Shown piece by piece: positions 42,706 through 51,103 of a stretch of DNA of 64,000 bases; positions within the stretch are counted from its first letter, which is position 1; each line of letters starts with the position of its first letter. A program made the translations under genes and the position numbers. The notes beneath the pieces were generated by a model. That model was not told the DNA's origin. It did no database searches and worked only from the letters and a program-made list of their open reading frames with translations. The stretch comes from Bacillus sp. X1(2014) (lineage in GTDB: Bacteria > Bacillota > Bacilli > Bacillales_B > DSM-18226), in contig NZ_VEED01000008.1 in assembly GCF_007678255.1 (NCBI RefSeq), positions 193,046 through 257,045 on the forward strand. The letters are read 5' to 3'.

Positions 42706-43686
42706 TTAACTTGGAATGATGCTTAACTTTTTCCGTAATTTCTTTTCGCTAAAAACCCATCCAGTATATGAACTAATCGGTTTCAAGTCACAATCTAATT
42801 GAACGACAGCCACAAACGGATAATGGCCATTGCTCCGGTAACGTAAATCAATAAAGCGAACTTCGAAAAAATCAGTGTATTCATCTACTTCCCAGCGATA
42901 GACTGGCGAAAAGGATAAGAAGGCAGAAAGATTTTTATCCTTCTTTGCCGCCTCAATTACAGGAGTCTTGGGAACGGGTATGCGGTTAAAATAATCTAAG
43001 ATCTCGACTTCATTATCTACTGCTTTTCCTACAAAAAACTGTTTTTCGTTCATGGCAGCAATTCGCCATTGATGAAACCTCATTGTTGGTGCGATAATTA
43101 TTTCTGTTGCATCTGGTATTTTTTTTCTTATCTCAGCCATAACACGATGTTTTGCCTTAAAGCGCATGAGATAATATCCGACAATTATGGCATACATGAC
43201 CAAGAAGGTATAGCCGGGATCTGCCCCTAATACCCAAATAATAATTCCAAGTATATGAATTCCAAAGATAATTGGATCAAAGGTATTGATGACGCCTAGG
43301 GCGACCCATTTTGAAGAGAATGGTCTTAGAGCTTGTGTTCCGTATGCATTAAATATATCAACAAATACATGAATAAAGACCGCTGCAAATGTCCAAGCCC
43401 ATAAATGATATAGATTTGCACCAGTGAAAAACGGATAAATAACGGCTGTTAAGAGAAGCGGCCACAAAATCACAGCTGGAATGGAATGGGTAACGCCTCG
43501 ATGATTGCGAATGTAAATGGCATTATTCTTTAACTTTAAAACCGTATCAATATCAGGTATTTGCGATCCTGCAATTGTAGCAATTAAGACACTAGTCGTG
43601 GTAGCATGGCTGCTAGCGACAACAGGGTCAAGAGTTGCTAAACCACCTAGAGCAATTCCCATGACAACGTGTGTTCCTGTATCCAA
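42706..43686 (-). CDS. yfhP: YfhP, YbcI/YdjM-type membrane-bound metal-dependent hydrolase family
   Basis: 326 residues. MDTGTHVVMGIALGGLATL and the following ATIAGSQIPDIDTVLKLKNNAIYIRNHRGVTHSIPAV are typical of the DUF457/YdjM family, with HRGxTHS and the PDID motif as probable metal ligands. Four to five membrane segments (about 75-185), then a cytoplasmic C-terminal part. The TTG at 43686 is chosen because AAGGAGG lies eight nt upstream. B. subtilis YfhP is described as a regulator of the neighbouring surfactant-resistance gene yfhO-like locus in some annotations; here no such gene is adjacent. Its 3' end touches the remaining terminator arm beside the IS. Confidence 0.82.
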   Translation of the reverse strand: MDTGTHVVMGIALGGLATLDPVVASSHATTTSVLIATIAGSQIPDIDTVLKLKNNAIYIRNHRGVTHSIPAVILWPLLLTAVIYPFFTGANLYHLWAWTFAAVFIHVFVDIFNAYGTQALRPFSSKWVALGVINTFDPIIFGIHILGIIIWVLGADPGYTFLVMYAIIVGYYLMRFKAKHRVMAEIRKKIPDATEIIIAPTMRFHQWRIAAMNEKQFFVGKAVDNEVEILDYFNRIPVPKTPVIEAAKKDKNLSAFLSFSPVYRWEVDEYTDFFEVRFIDLRYRSNGHYPFVAVVQLDCDLKPISSYTGWVFSEKKLRKKLSIIPS

Positions 43687-43812
43687 AAGGAAATCCTCCT
43701 TCAAATATAATTCTTGTCAAACATGCTCAATTAATTTATCGTAAAACAAATACATTACTTATTATAATGCCTTTTTTCACGCAGTTTAACTACATCTGGA
43801 GGAACAAAAGTT

Positions 43813-44913
43813 ATGATTATTGAACTAAAGAATATAGAAAAAATCAACAAATCTGCTTTTCAAACAGATTTAATTAACTGGTTTAAATATGAACAACGTG
43901 ACCTGCCTTGGAGAAAAGACCAAGACCCATATAAAATATGGGTTTCAGAAATTATGCTGCAGCAAACAAGAGTGGATACGGTTATTCCCTATTTTAATCG
44001 TTTTATTGAGTGGTTTCCTACTATTGAAGACCTAGCGGGAGCTGAGGAAGATAAGGTTTTGAAAGCATGGGAAGGACTCGGATATTATTCTAGGGTAAGA
44101 AACTTACAATCAGCAGTTAAGGAAGTATATGAGAAGTATAGCGGAATTGTACCAAATAGTCCTGAGGAAATCGCTGGGCTAAAAGGAGTTGGGCCTTATA
44201 CGGCAGGAGCCATATTAAGTATCGCTTATGGAATCCCTGAACCCGCTGTGGATGGAAACGTAATGAGGGTATTTTCAAGGATTCTTTCAATTTGGGAAGA
44301 TATTGCAAAATCATCGTCACGAAAAATATTTGAAAAGGCAGTTCGTGAATTAATTTCTCATGATGACCCATCCTCCTTTAATCAAGCTTTAATGGAATTG
44401 GGAGCATTAATTTGTACACCAACCTCTCCATCATGTTTATTATGCCCTGTTAGGGAACATTGCCAAGGGTTTGAGGATGGTGTTCAAAATGAACTTCCGA
44501 TCAAGACTAAAAAAAATAAGACTAGAAATGTTCAACTTGCTGCAGCTGTCCTTTTAGATGGGAATGGAAAGGTATTAATCCACAAGCGGCCGGCAACAGG
44601 TTTGCTCGCAAATTTATGGGAGTTCCCTAATGTTGAAATTCATCATCCCTTACAAAATGATCGGGAGCAGACTATAGATTTATTTGAGCATACCCTAAAT
44701 ATAAAAGTAAAACTAGAAAAAATTATTGGGCAGCTCGAACATGTTTTTTCTCATTTGGTGTGGAATATTAATGTCTATACAGGTACCTTCCAATCTGATT
44801 TTCAGGAAAGTGACGAGTGGAAGTTTGTTTCAATAGAAGAAATGAAAGAATTTGCTTTCCCTGTTTCCTACCAAAAAATGCTTAAGCTTTATCAAGAACG
44901 CCAAAAGGAATGA
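43813..44913 (+). CDS. mutY: A/G-specific adenine glycosylase
   Basis: 366 residues. Removes adenine mispaired with 8-oxoguanine. Catalytic Glu46 ([10 protein letters not shown]), helix-hairpin-helix [12 protein letters not shown], Asp147 ([10 protein letters not shown]), and a [4Fe-4S] cluster with Cys201, Cys208, Cys211 and Cys217 (C-x6-C-x2-C-x5-C). A C-terminal NUDIX-like domain (from about 240: [30 protein letters not shown]) recognises 8-oxoG. Followed by a terminator. Confidence 0.93.
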   Translation: MIIELKNIEKINKSAFQTDLINWFKYEQRDLPWRKDQDPYKIWVSEIMLQQTRVDTVIPYFNRFIEWFPTIEDLAGAEEDKVLKAWEGLGYYSRVRNLQSAVKEVYEKYSGIVPNSPEEIAGLKGVGPYTAGAILSIAYGIPEPAVDGNVMRVFSRILSIWEDIAKSSSRKIFEKAVRELISHDDPSSFNQALMELGALICTPTSPSCLLCPVREHCQGFEDGVQNELPIKTKKNKTRNVQLAAAVLLDGNGKVLIHKRPATGLLANLWEFPNVEIHHPLQNDREQTIDLFEHTLNIKVKLEKIIGQLEHVFSHLVWNINVYTGTFQSDFQESDEWKFVSIEEMKEFAFPVSYQKMLKLYQERQKE

Positions 44914-44939
44914 ACGCCGCAAAAGCTGCGGCGTTTTTT
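44913..44939 (+). terminator. Terminator of mutY
   Basis: AACGCCGCA (44913-44921) pairs with TGCGGCGTT (44927-44935), then T6. Confidence 0.88.
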
Positions 44940-44980
44940 AAAATGGTAAGAAAGTATAAATTTTTGAACTTAGATTACTG

Positions 44981-45128
44981 TCTAGCTCCAGCGCCCTAGC
45001 GGCTAGTGTCCTTCGCTCTCCGCCCTACGATAAGTCAACATCGAATCACCTCCGGCTCTTCGTGTTTCCTTTATCTCGGTTGGAGCGCTCCAGGCCATAC
45101 GCCGCTGACCAGGGCGCTTGCGCTTTTC
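44981..45128. repeat. Intergenic repeat element, copy 1 (full length)
   Basis: About 148 bp, GC-rich against its surroundings. Begins TCTAGCTCCAGCGCCC and ends GGGCGCTTGCGCTTTTC, so the tips are partly self-complementary. It matches, in inverted orientation, the block at 45438-45538 (shared stretches include GCGGCGTATGG, GACTTATCGTAGGG and AGAGCGAAG). It directly abuts the stop codon of yfhS. No protein-coding role. Confidence 0.8.
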
Positions 45129-45359
45129 TTAATCGTATACTGTTTTCGTACCATGGGTATAATCTGCCTCTTGTCTCTTAATGCCTCCTCGGCTTTCGAT
45201 TTCCTCAATAATTTCACGATGGATCGTTTGTCCCTCACTATTTAAATAGGGGGCAATTTGCTGCAAAGAATGGTGGAAAAATGCAAGTTCACTGCTTTTC
45301 CAATCCGATTTCGACATCATCGACAGTTCGGTCATATCACGTCCTACATACATTAGCAT
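45129..45359 (-). CDS. yfhS: YfhS-family small protein
   Basis: 76 residues (74 if the second ATG at 45353 is used; AAAGGA fits either). YVGRDMTELSMMSKSDWKS, FFHHSLQQIAPYLNSEGQ and EADYTHGTKTVYD match YfhS, and its position between mutY and fabL agrees with B. subtilis. Sporulation-linked in B. subtilis as far as I recall; biochemical role unknown. It is enclosed by two inverted copies of the intergenic repeat. Confidence 0.8.
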   Translation of the reverse strand: MLMYVGRDMTELSMMSKSDWKSSELAFFHHSLQQIAPYLNSEGQTIHREIIEEIESRGGIKRQEADYTHGTKTVYD

Positions 45360-45437
45360 TTCTTCCTTTCCAAGGTTATTTACTCTTATTGTTTAATATT
45401 AATTGTCTTCTATTCGTGGAAAAGATAAAATAAATTG

Positions 45438-45538
45438 AAAAGCGCAGGCGCCCGTTTAGCGGCGTATGGGCTGAGCCCTTTGACTTATCGTAGGGAAAAG
45501 AGCGAAGTCCACTAGCCGTTGGGCCATGTAGCTAGACA
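45438..45538. repeat. Intergenic repeat element, copy 2 (inverted, internally deleted)
   Basis: Starts AAAAGCGCAGGCGCCCG and ends TAGCTAGACA; it aligns with the reverse complement of copy 1 but lacks about 45 bp of the middle part. It lies between yfhS and fabL, so fabL's promoter region is reduced to the roughly 35 bp that follow or must overlap the repeat. Confidence 0.8.
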
Positions 45539-45542
45539 TTGA

Positions 45543-46325
<783 letters not shown>

Positions 46326-46356
46326 TTATTTTTAAATAATATTTTTTGCGGATAAT

Positions 46357-46390
46357 CTCCACGAAGCATGGATACATTATATTCGTGGAG
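46357..46390 (+). promoter_or_regulatory. SigG-like -10 enclosed in an inverted repeat before sspE
   Basis: CATTATA (46375-46381) matches the SigF/SigG -10. A perfect 9-bp inverted repeat, CTCCACGAA (46357-46365) and TTCGTGGAG (46382-46390), flanks it. The downstream arm runs into the ribosome site GGAGGTGAT. No good -35 (GNATR) is found at 17-18 nt, so the promoter is tentative. Confidence 0.5.
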
Positions 46391-46399
46391 GTGATTAAC

Positions 46400-46729
46400 A
46401 TGGCTAAATTCAATCAACAGCCAAACAAAACTTCAGCTGGAACTAACATCCAGGAAGTAAGACAACAAAACGCTCAATCGCAATCTGGATCTCAAGGTTC
46501 ATTTGGAACTGAATTTGCTAGCGAGACAAATGCTGCTGAAGTAAGAGCTCAAAATGCTAGTTCTGCTGCTGGTACTGCAGGTACTGCAGGTGCTGCAAGC
46601 TCTTCAGCTGCTGCTGGCTCATTCGGAACTGAATTTGCGAGTGAAACGAATGCTGCTGAAGTAAGACAACAAAATCAACAATCTCAAGCACGTAAAAACC
46701 AAGGCAATGGCCAATTTGGTCAAAGCTAA
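46400..46729 (+). CDS. sspE: Gamma-type small acid-soluble spore protein
   Basis: 109 residues, Gln/Asn/Ala/Ser-rich. Two repeats of FGTEFASETNAAEVR (about 31-47 and 75-91) separated by an Ala/Ser/Gly/Thr linker; TEFASET is the cleavage site of the germination protease GPR. It does not bind DNA and serves as an amino-acid store released at germination. ATG 46400 has GGAGGTGATT upstream; an extended frame to 46346 would read through the promoter. Terminator at 46744-46777. Confidence 0.92.
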   Translation: MAKFNQQPNKTSAGTNIQEVRQQNAQSQSGSQGSFGTEFASETNAAEVRAQNASSAAGTAGTAGAASSSAAAGSFGTEFASETNAAEVRQQNQQSQARKNQGNGQFGQS

Positions 46730-46743
46730 TAATACTTAACAAA

Positions 46744-46777
46744 AGAAGACACTCTAGATTCGAATAGAGTGTCTTTC
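46744..46777 (+). terminator. Terminator of sspE
   Basis: GAAGACACTCTA pairs with TAGAGTGTCTTTC around GATTCGAA, followed by T-rich sequence. Confidence 0.8.
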
Positions 46778-46803
46778 TTTCTGTGTCATTGTACTTGGTT
46801 AAC

Positions 46804-46833
46804 TGTCTAGCTCCAGCGCCTAGGGCTCGGGTC
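46804..46833. repeat. Intergenic repeat element, copy 3 (tip only)
   Basis: TGTCTAGCTCCAGCGCC followed by TAGGGCTCGG repeats the left tip of the element at 44981, then diverges. Located between sspE and ygaB. Confidence 0.65.
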
Positions 46834-46936
46834 ATAATTTCGACAAAACTTCTCTAATGTCTACATAAATTTTCAAAGGAGAATACGACTTGTTCAAGAA
46901 TACATATTAGGAACAAATAAGAAGGCGGTGAGGGAA

Positions 46937-47194
46937 ATGGATCATTTTAACAGATTAGTTTCCGAACAATTGGTGACGATGGATAAATTATTATATCTAC
47001 AAGGAGAACTTGAGCGTTGTCAACAAATCGAAGTGGAGCTTCAGACATTACAGAAGTCGACGGATCTTGAAAGTATACAATCAGAGATTCGGCTGATGAA
47101 AGATGAGTTAAAAGAGATCCAGTCCATTTTTGAAAAGCAGACAGAAGAAGTAATCAATTCCTATCGGGAAATGAACTTAACAGCTTCCTTTTAG
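46937..47194 (+). CDS. ygaB: YgaB-family coiled-coil protein
   Basis: 85 residues, almost entirely one long coiled coil (heptads through LQGELERCQQIEVELQTLQ and IRLMKDELKEIQSIFEKQ). Position between sspE and ygaC matches B. subtilis ygaB. ATG 46937 follows GGCGGTGAGGG. Function unknown. Confidence 0.78.
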   Translation: MDHFNRLVSEQLVTMDKLLYLQGELERCQQIEVELQTLQKSTDLESIQSEIRLMKDELKEIQSIFEKQTEEVINSYREMNLTASF

Positions 47195-47238
47195 GTGGAA
47201 AATCAAAGAATCTCCTTTAAAAATTCGCAAATTTTTAC

Positions 47239-47272
47239 AAAGAGCCATCGAAATATGGCTCTTTTGTTTTAA
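47239..47272 (+). terminator. Terminator of ygaB
   Basis: AAAGAGCCAT (47239-47248) pairs with ATGGCTCTTT (47255-47264), then TGTTTT. Confidence 0.82.
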
Positions 47273-47396
47273 AATCTGTTCTCAACCGTTATAATAATAA
47301 TAAATAGGAATTGTACTTTGTTACCTTTTGTCATTATTTATCTAACGGTTTCAAATAGGGTTACAAAGCGTTCAGGAATGAAGGTAGGGGAGAAAC

Positions 47397-47927
47397 ATGG
47401 GCGTACCCATCGAAGGTGAACCAATGCAAATACATAGCTATAAGCACAATGGGCACATCCATCGCGTCTGGGAAGAAACAACTGTTTTAAAAGGGACACA
47501 GAATTTGGTTATTGGAGGCAATGACCGAACACTAGTGACAGAATCAGATGGCAGAACGTGGATAACCAGAGAACCAGCCATTTGTTATTTCCATTCACAA
47601 TATTGGTTTAACGTAATTGGTATGATTCGTGAGGATGGTATCTATTACTACTGTAATATCAGTTCCCCTTTTATTTTTGATGGCGAAGCACTAAAGTATA
47701 TTGATTATGACCTAGATATTAAGGTGTTTCCAGATATGACTTTTAATTTACTAGACGAAGATGAGTATGAACGTCATCGCCGTGAAATGAATTACCCAGA
47801 TCCAATTGATCAAATTCTAAAAAGGAATGTTGAAAAACTGATTCAATGGATTCGGCAACGGAATGGCCCATTTGCACCAGATTTTATTGATATTTGGTAT
47901 GAACGTTATTTAACATACAGACGTTAG
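47397..47927 (+). CDS. ygaC: Nucleoside tri-/diphosphate phosphatase, Ntdp family (YgaC, DUF402)
   Basis: 176 residues. Single DUF402 barrel: [74 protein letters not shown]; the acidic YIDYDLD segment holds the metal-binding residues of the family. The Staphylococcus member hydrolyses nucleoside tri- and diphosphates. The SD GGGGAG precedes the ATG; a terminator follows at 47951-47977. Confidence 0.85.
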   Translation: MGVPIEGEPMQIHSYKHNGHIHRVWEETTVLKGTQNLVIGGNDRTLVTESDGRTWITREPAICYFHSQYWFNVIGMIREDGIYYYCNISSPFIFDGEALKYIDYDLDIKVFPDMTFNLLDEDEYERHRREMNYPDPIDQILKRNVEKLIQWIRQRNGPFAPDFIDIWYERYLTYRR

Positions 47928-47950
47928 ATGGGTTAGGAAGATATTACGCG

Positions 47951-47977
47951 CCTGTTGATGGATTCAACAGGTTTTTA
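47951..47977 (+). terminator. Terminator of ygaC
   Basis: CCTGTTGA (47951-47958) pairs with TCAACAGG (47964-47971), then T5. Confidence 0.85.
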
Positions 47978-48075
47978 TGTGCTTTTGTGGAAAGAAAATA
48001 AACTGTGTAATTTTATTATTGTAAGAAACTAATTTTATCAATAGCTTTTTATTATTTTTTGAAAGGAGGGCTATT

Positions 48076-49842
48076 TTGAGCAGTATTCTAAGGTATTTGC
48101 AATTTGTAAAACCGTATCGGCTTCAGGTGATAGGGACAATCATTATTGGGGTAATTAAATTTTCAATTCCGCTAATGATCCCACTATTGATTAAATATGT
48201 TGTTGATGACATTGTGGGTAGTCATACTCTATCTCATGATGAGAAGATTGAAAAACTCTTGTTTATTATGGTTATCATGCTTGTTGTTTTTGTCATCCTG
48301 CGACCGCCGATTGAATATTACCGTCAATATTTTGCCCAGTGGACTTCAAGCAAAATTCTTTATGATATTCGTGATTCGATGTATACCCACATTCAAAAGT
48401 TAAGTTTTAAATATTTTTCAAATAATCGAGCAGGGGAAATAATCTCACGTGTCATTAATGATGTTGAACAAACGAAGACGTTTGTCATTTCCGGATTAAT
48501 GAATCTTTGGCTGGATATTGCCACAATAATTATTGCCATTATTCTTATGTTTTCAATGAGTGTTAAGCTGACGTTCGTATCGATAGTGTTATTTCCGCTA
48601 TACGCCTTTTCAATTAGATATTTTTTTGGGAATCTCCGGAAGTTGACTCGGCAACGTTCACAAGCACTTGCCGAGGTTCAAAGCTATTTACATGAGCGTG
48701 TTCAAGGTATGCCTGTAATTAAAAGCTTTGCGATAGAAGATTTTGAACAGGGTCAATTTGATAAGCAAAATAGAAATTTCTTGGAAAAGGCCTTGCAGCA
48801 TACTAGCTGGAATGCAAAGGCATTTTCTGCAGTTAATACCATTACAGACATAGCCCCATTAATTGTAATTGGCTATTCTGCTTATCTTGTTATTCAGGAC
48901 CAGCTATCCTTAGGGACGATGGTTGCATTTTTTGCCTATATTGATAAGCTCTATAATCCATTGCGAAGATTGGTTAATTCCTCTACAACAATCACTCAAT
49001 CATTTGCATCAATGGACAGGGTATTTGAATTTTTAGATGAGAAGTATGATATTGTTGATGCCCCAGATGCACAAGTTTGTAATCAAGTACATGGTGATAT
49101 TTCATTTGAGAATGTGTCTTTTAGCTACGAAGCAAACGAAGAGACGGTTTTGAAAGATATAACTCTGCATGTAAAAAAGGGAGAAACAATTGCTCTTGTA
49201 GGGATGAGCGGCGGAGGGAAGTCGACCCTTGTTAGTTTGATTCCCCGTTTTTATGATGTGACAAAGGGGAGAATCACATTAGACGGGATAGATATCAGAA
49301 ACTTTAAGGTTCAATCTTTACGGGACAAAATTGGTGTGGTTTTTCAGGATAATCTCTTGTTTAGTGAATCGGTAATGGATAATATCTTATTAGCGAAGCC
49401 AGATGCATCTGCAGAGGAAGTATACACGGCTGCAAAAGCCGCTAATGCCGATGAGTTTATCTTGAACCTATCTGAAGGGTACAATACCAAGGTCGGCGAA
49501 AGAGGTGTTAAGCTTTCAGGAGGACAGAAACAACGAGTTGCGATTGCTCGCGTCTTCTTAAAAAATCCTCCTATCTTAATACTTGATGAGGCAACATCAG
49601 CTCTGGATTTGGAGAGTGAGCATGCAATACAAGAATCACTAGAAGCGTTAGCTAAGGACAGAACCACCTTTATCGTTGCTCACCGATTGTCAACCATTAC
49701 ACATGCCAATCGAATTGTACTGATTGAACATGGTCAAATTGTAGAAATAGGGACACATGACGAGCTAATGGCGAAACAAGGTAATTATTACAAACTTTTC
49801 CAAGTCCAACAATTAGAACAAAAAGAAACCGAAGCAGAATAA
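48076..49842 (+). CDS. ygaD: ABC exporter, fused membrane and ATPase domains (YgaD)
   Basis: 588 residues, type IV (type I exporter) half-transporter: six membrane helices in residues 15-310, then the ATPase (about 335-580) with Walker [11 protein letters not shown]-loop VFQDNLLFS, signature KLSGGQKQR, Walker [13 protein letters not shown] and H-loop AHRLST. Probably acts as a homodimer exporting a lipophilic compound; the substrate is unknown. TTG start with AAAGGAGGG eight nt upstream. A 16-bp perfect terminator shared with ygaE follows. Confidence 0.9.
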   Translation: MSSILRYLQFVKPYRLQVIGTIIIGVIKFSIPLMIPLLIKYVVDDIVGSHTLSHDEKIEKLLFIMVIMLVVFVILRPPIEYYRQYFAQWTSSKILYDIRDSMYTHIQKLSFKYFSNNRAGEIISRVINDVEQTKTFVISGLMNLWLDIATIIIAIILMFSMSVKLTFVSIVLFPLYAFSIRYFFGNLRKLTRQRSQALAEVQSYLHERVQGMPVIKSFAIEDFEQGQFDKQNRNFLEKALQHTSWNAKAFSAVNTITDIAPLIVIGYSAYLVIQDQLSLGTMVAFFAYIDKLYNPLRRLVNSSTTITQSFASMDRVFEFLDEKYDIVDAPDAQVCNQVHGDISFENVSFSYEANEETVLKDITLHVKKGETIALVGMSGGGKSTLVSLIPRFYDVTKGRITLDGIDIRNFKVQSLRDKIGVVFQDNLLFSESVMDNILLAKPDASAEEVYTAAKAANADEFILNLSEGYNTKVGERGVKLSGGQKQRVAIARVFLKNPPILILDEATSALDLESEHAIQESLEALAKDRTTFIVAHRLSTITHANRIVLIEHGQIVEIGTHDELMAKQGNYYKLFQVQQLEQKETEAE

Positions 49843-49862
49843 ATGCTTCGGTTTCTTTTTAT
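49821..49862. terminator. Bidirectional terminator between ygaD and ygaE
   Basis: AAAAGAAACCGAAGCA (49821-49836) and TGCTTCGGTTTCTTTT (49844-49859) form a perfect 16-bp stem; the loop contains the ygaD stop codon. Confidence 0.9.
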
Positions 49863-50932
49863 ATAATATCTTCCTCAATTGATACTTCATTATGATGGTA
49901 CGAATGAAAACTTGTAATTAAGGTATCTAAGTGTTCAACCTGTTCACCATAATCGATAATCGAAGCAATGATTTGCATTGTATGATATCGATGCGGGTGG
50001 TCGTGATCAGTAAATTCTTGCTGGTGGAGTAAAAACAAATCAAATAATTGCTTTTTATTTAAGCAAACATTGTTTTCAGAAACAGTGTGAGGGGTTGGAA
50101 TTTTCCCAATGAATCTAAGCATTAGTTGTTCATGATGGTAAATGAGACAATCCAATTGTTCCTGAATGGCTTGTTGAAATGACTCTGGAAGATGTAGTAA
50201 TTCATTCTCAAAACGATGAAGCCGTTTTAATGTATCAAGTGCCTTTTTGGCGACTGAGTGCATTTGTCTATAAATAACAAGCTTACGTGATTTTTCTAAG
50301 CTTTTTTTCTTAAAATAGCTGCGTTCTTCTTTATACATCGTATAAAACAGACCCATTTGAATAATATTGTCTTTTAATTTAACAATATCTGTTTTTAGAA
50401 GATTATGATCAAAGTCATGACGTGTACTTAACCGAATCCATCTAATGATTTCTTCAGTTGTGCTCGTCATTTTGAAGTAAAGCTTGTTTTCATACCTTGG
50501 CGGCATAAATACTAGATTGACTAAAAAAGCAGAAAATACCCCAATCATAATGGTAGAAAAGCGGATTCCAGCAAAGGGGATGAAGTTACCTCCAGGGGTT
50601 TCCATTATCGAAATTAAAGTAACAAGCGATAATCCAATTGTATTTTCGAGTTTAAGCTTTAAATTAATGGCAATGACAATAATAGCTGCTAATCCAATGA
50701 CAATAATGTGATTTCCTAAGAGAAGGACAAAAATAACTGCAAGCAATGCTCCAATAAGATTTCCTTGAATTTGTTCAATAATCGTTAAATAGGAACGATA
50801 AATGGTTGGTTGAATCGCAAATATGGCGGCAATGCCAGCGAATACCGGAGAGGGAGAGTGTAACAACTGACCCAAGTAAAGTGAGAGTACAATAGCAATT
50901 CCCGTTTTTAAAATGCGGGCACCTAACTTCAT
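49859..50932 (-). CDS. ygaE: YgaE, aromatic-acid exporter family (FUSC/ArAE_1) membrane protein
   Basis: 357 residues. N-terminal half with five to six membrane segments (GARILKTGIAIVLSLYLGQLL; AGIAAIFAIQPTIYRSYLTI; GNLIGALLAVIFVLLLG) is typical of the FUSC/ArAE_1 family; the C-terminal half is helical and cytoplasmic (from MPPRYENKLYFKMTSTTEEII). Export of an aromatic or other organic acid is suggested by family only. Order and strand match B. subtilis ygaE. Confidence 0.82.
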   Translation of the reverse strand: MKLGARILKTGIAIVLSLYLGQLLHSPSPVFAGIAAIFAIQPTIYRSYLTIIEQIQGNLIGALLAVIFVLLLGNHIIVIGLAAIIVIAINLKLKLENTIGLSLVTLISIMETPGGNFIPFAGIRFSTIMIGVFSAFLVNLVFMPPRYENKLYFKMTSTTEEIIRWIRLSTRHDFDHNLLKTDIVKLKDNIIQMGLFYTMYKEERSYFKKKSLEKSRKLVIYRQMHSVAKKALDTLKRLHRFENELLHLPESFQQAIQEQLDCLIYHHEQLMLRFIGKIPTPHTVSENNVCLNKKQLFDLFLLHQQEFTDHDHPHRYHTMQIIASIIDYGEQVEHLDTLITSFHSYHHNEVSIEEDII

Positions 50933-51052
50933 TCTAAATAGTTTCCTTTCAAAAGGTTTTCTTAAGCAAATTTTTACTATACATGGATTACCCTATATTA
51001 TCAAGAGATATCATATGAATTTTTTTGATTATTGTTAAGAAAAAGTTGGAAT

Positions 51053-51080
51053 AAAAAACGTCCGCTAAAAAAAGCGGACG
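51053..51080 (-). terminator. Terminator of the glutamate synthase gene
   Basis: CGTCCGCT (51059-51066) pairs with AGCGGACG (51073-51080); on the minus strand the stem is followed by T6. It comes about 25 nt after the stop codon and shows that no small-subunit gene is cotranscribed. Confidence 0.88.
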
Positions 51081-51103
51081 TAAGTTAAATTTGTTAATAA
51101 TAA

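Noticed and set aside
45006..45245. 79-codon plus-strand frame over the repeat and yfhS
   Set aside because: It runs through the non-coding repeat and antisense to yfhS; no ribosome site.
46557..46835. 92-codon minus-strand frame across sspE
   Set aside because: Gln/Leu-rich product arises from the repetitive sspE sequence read backwards.
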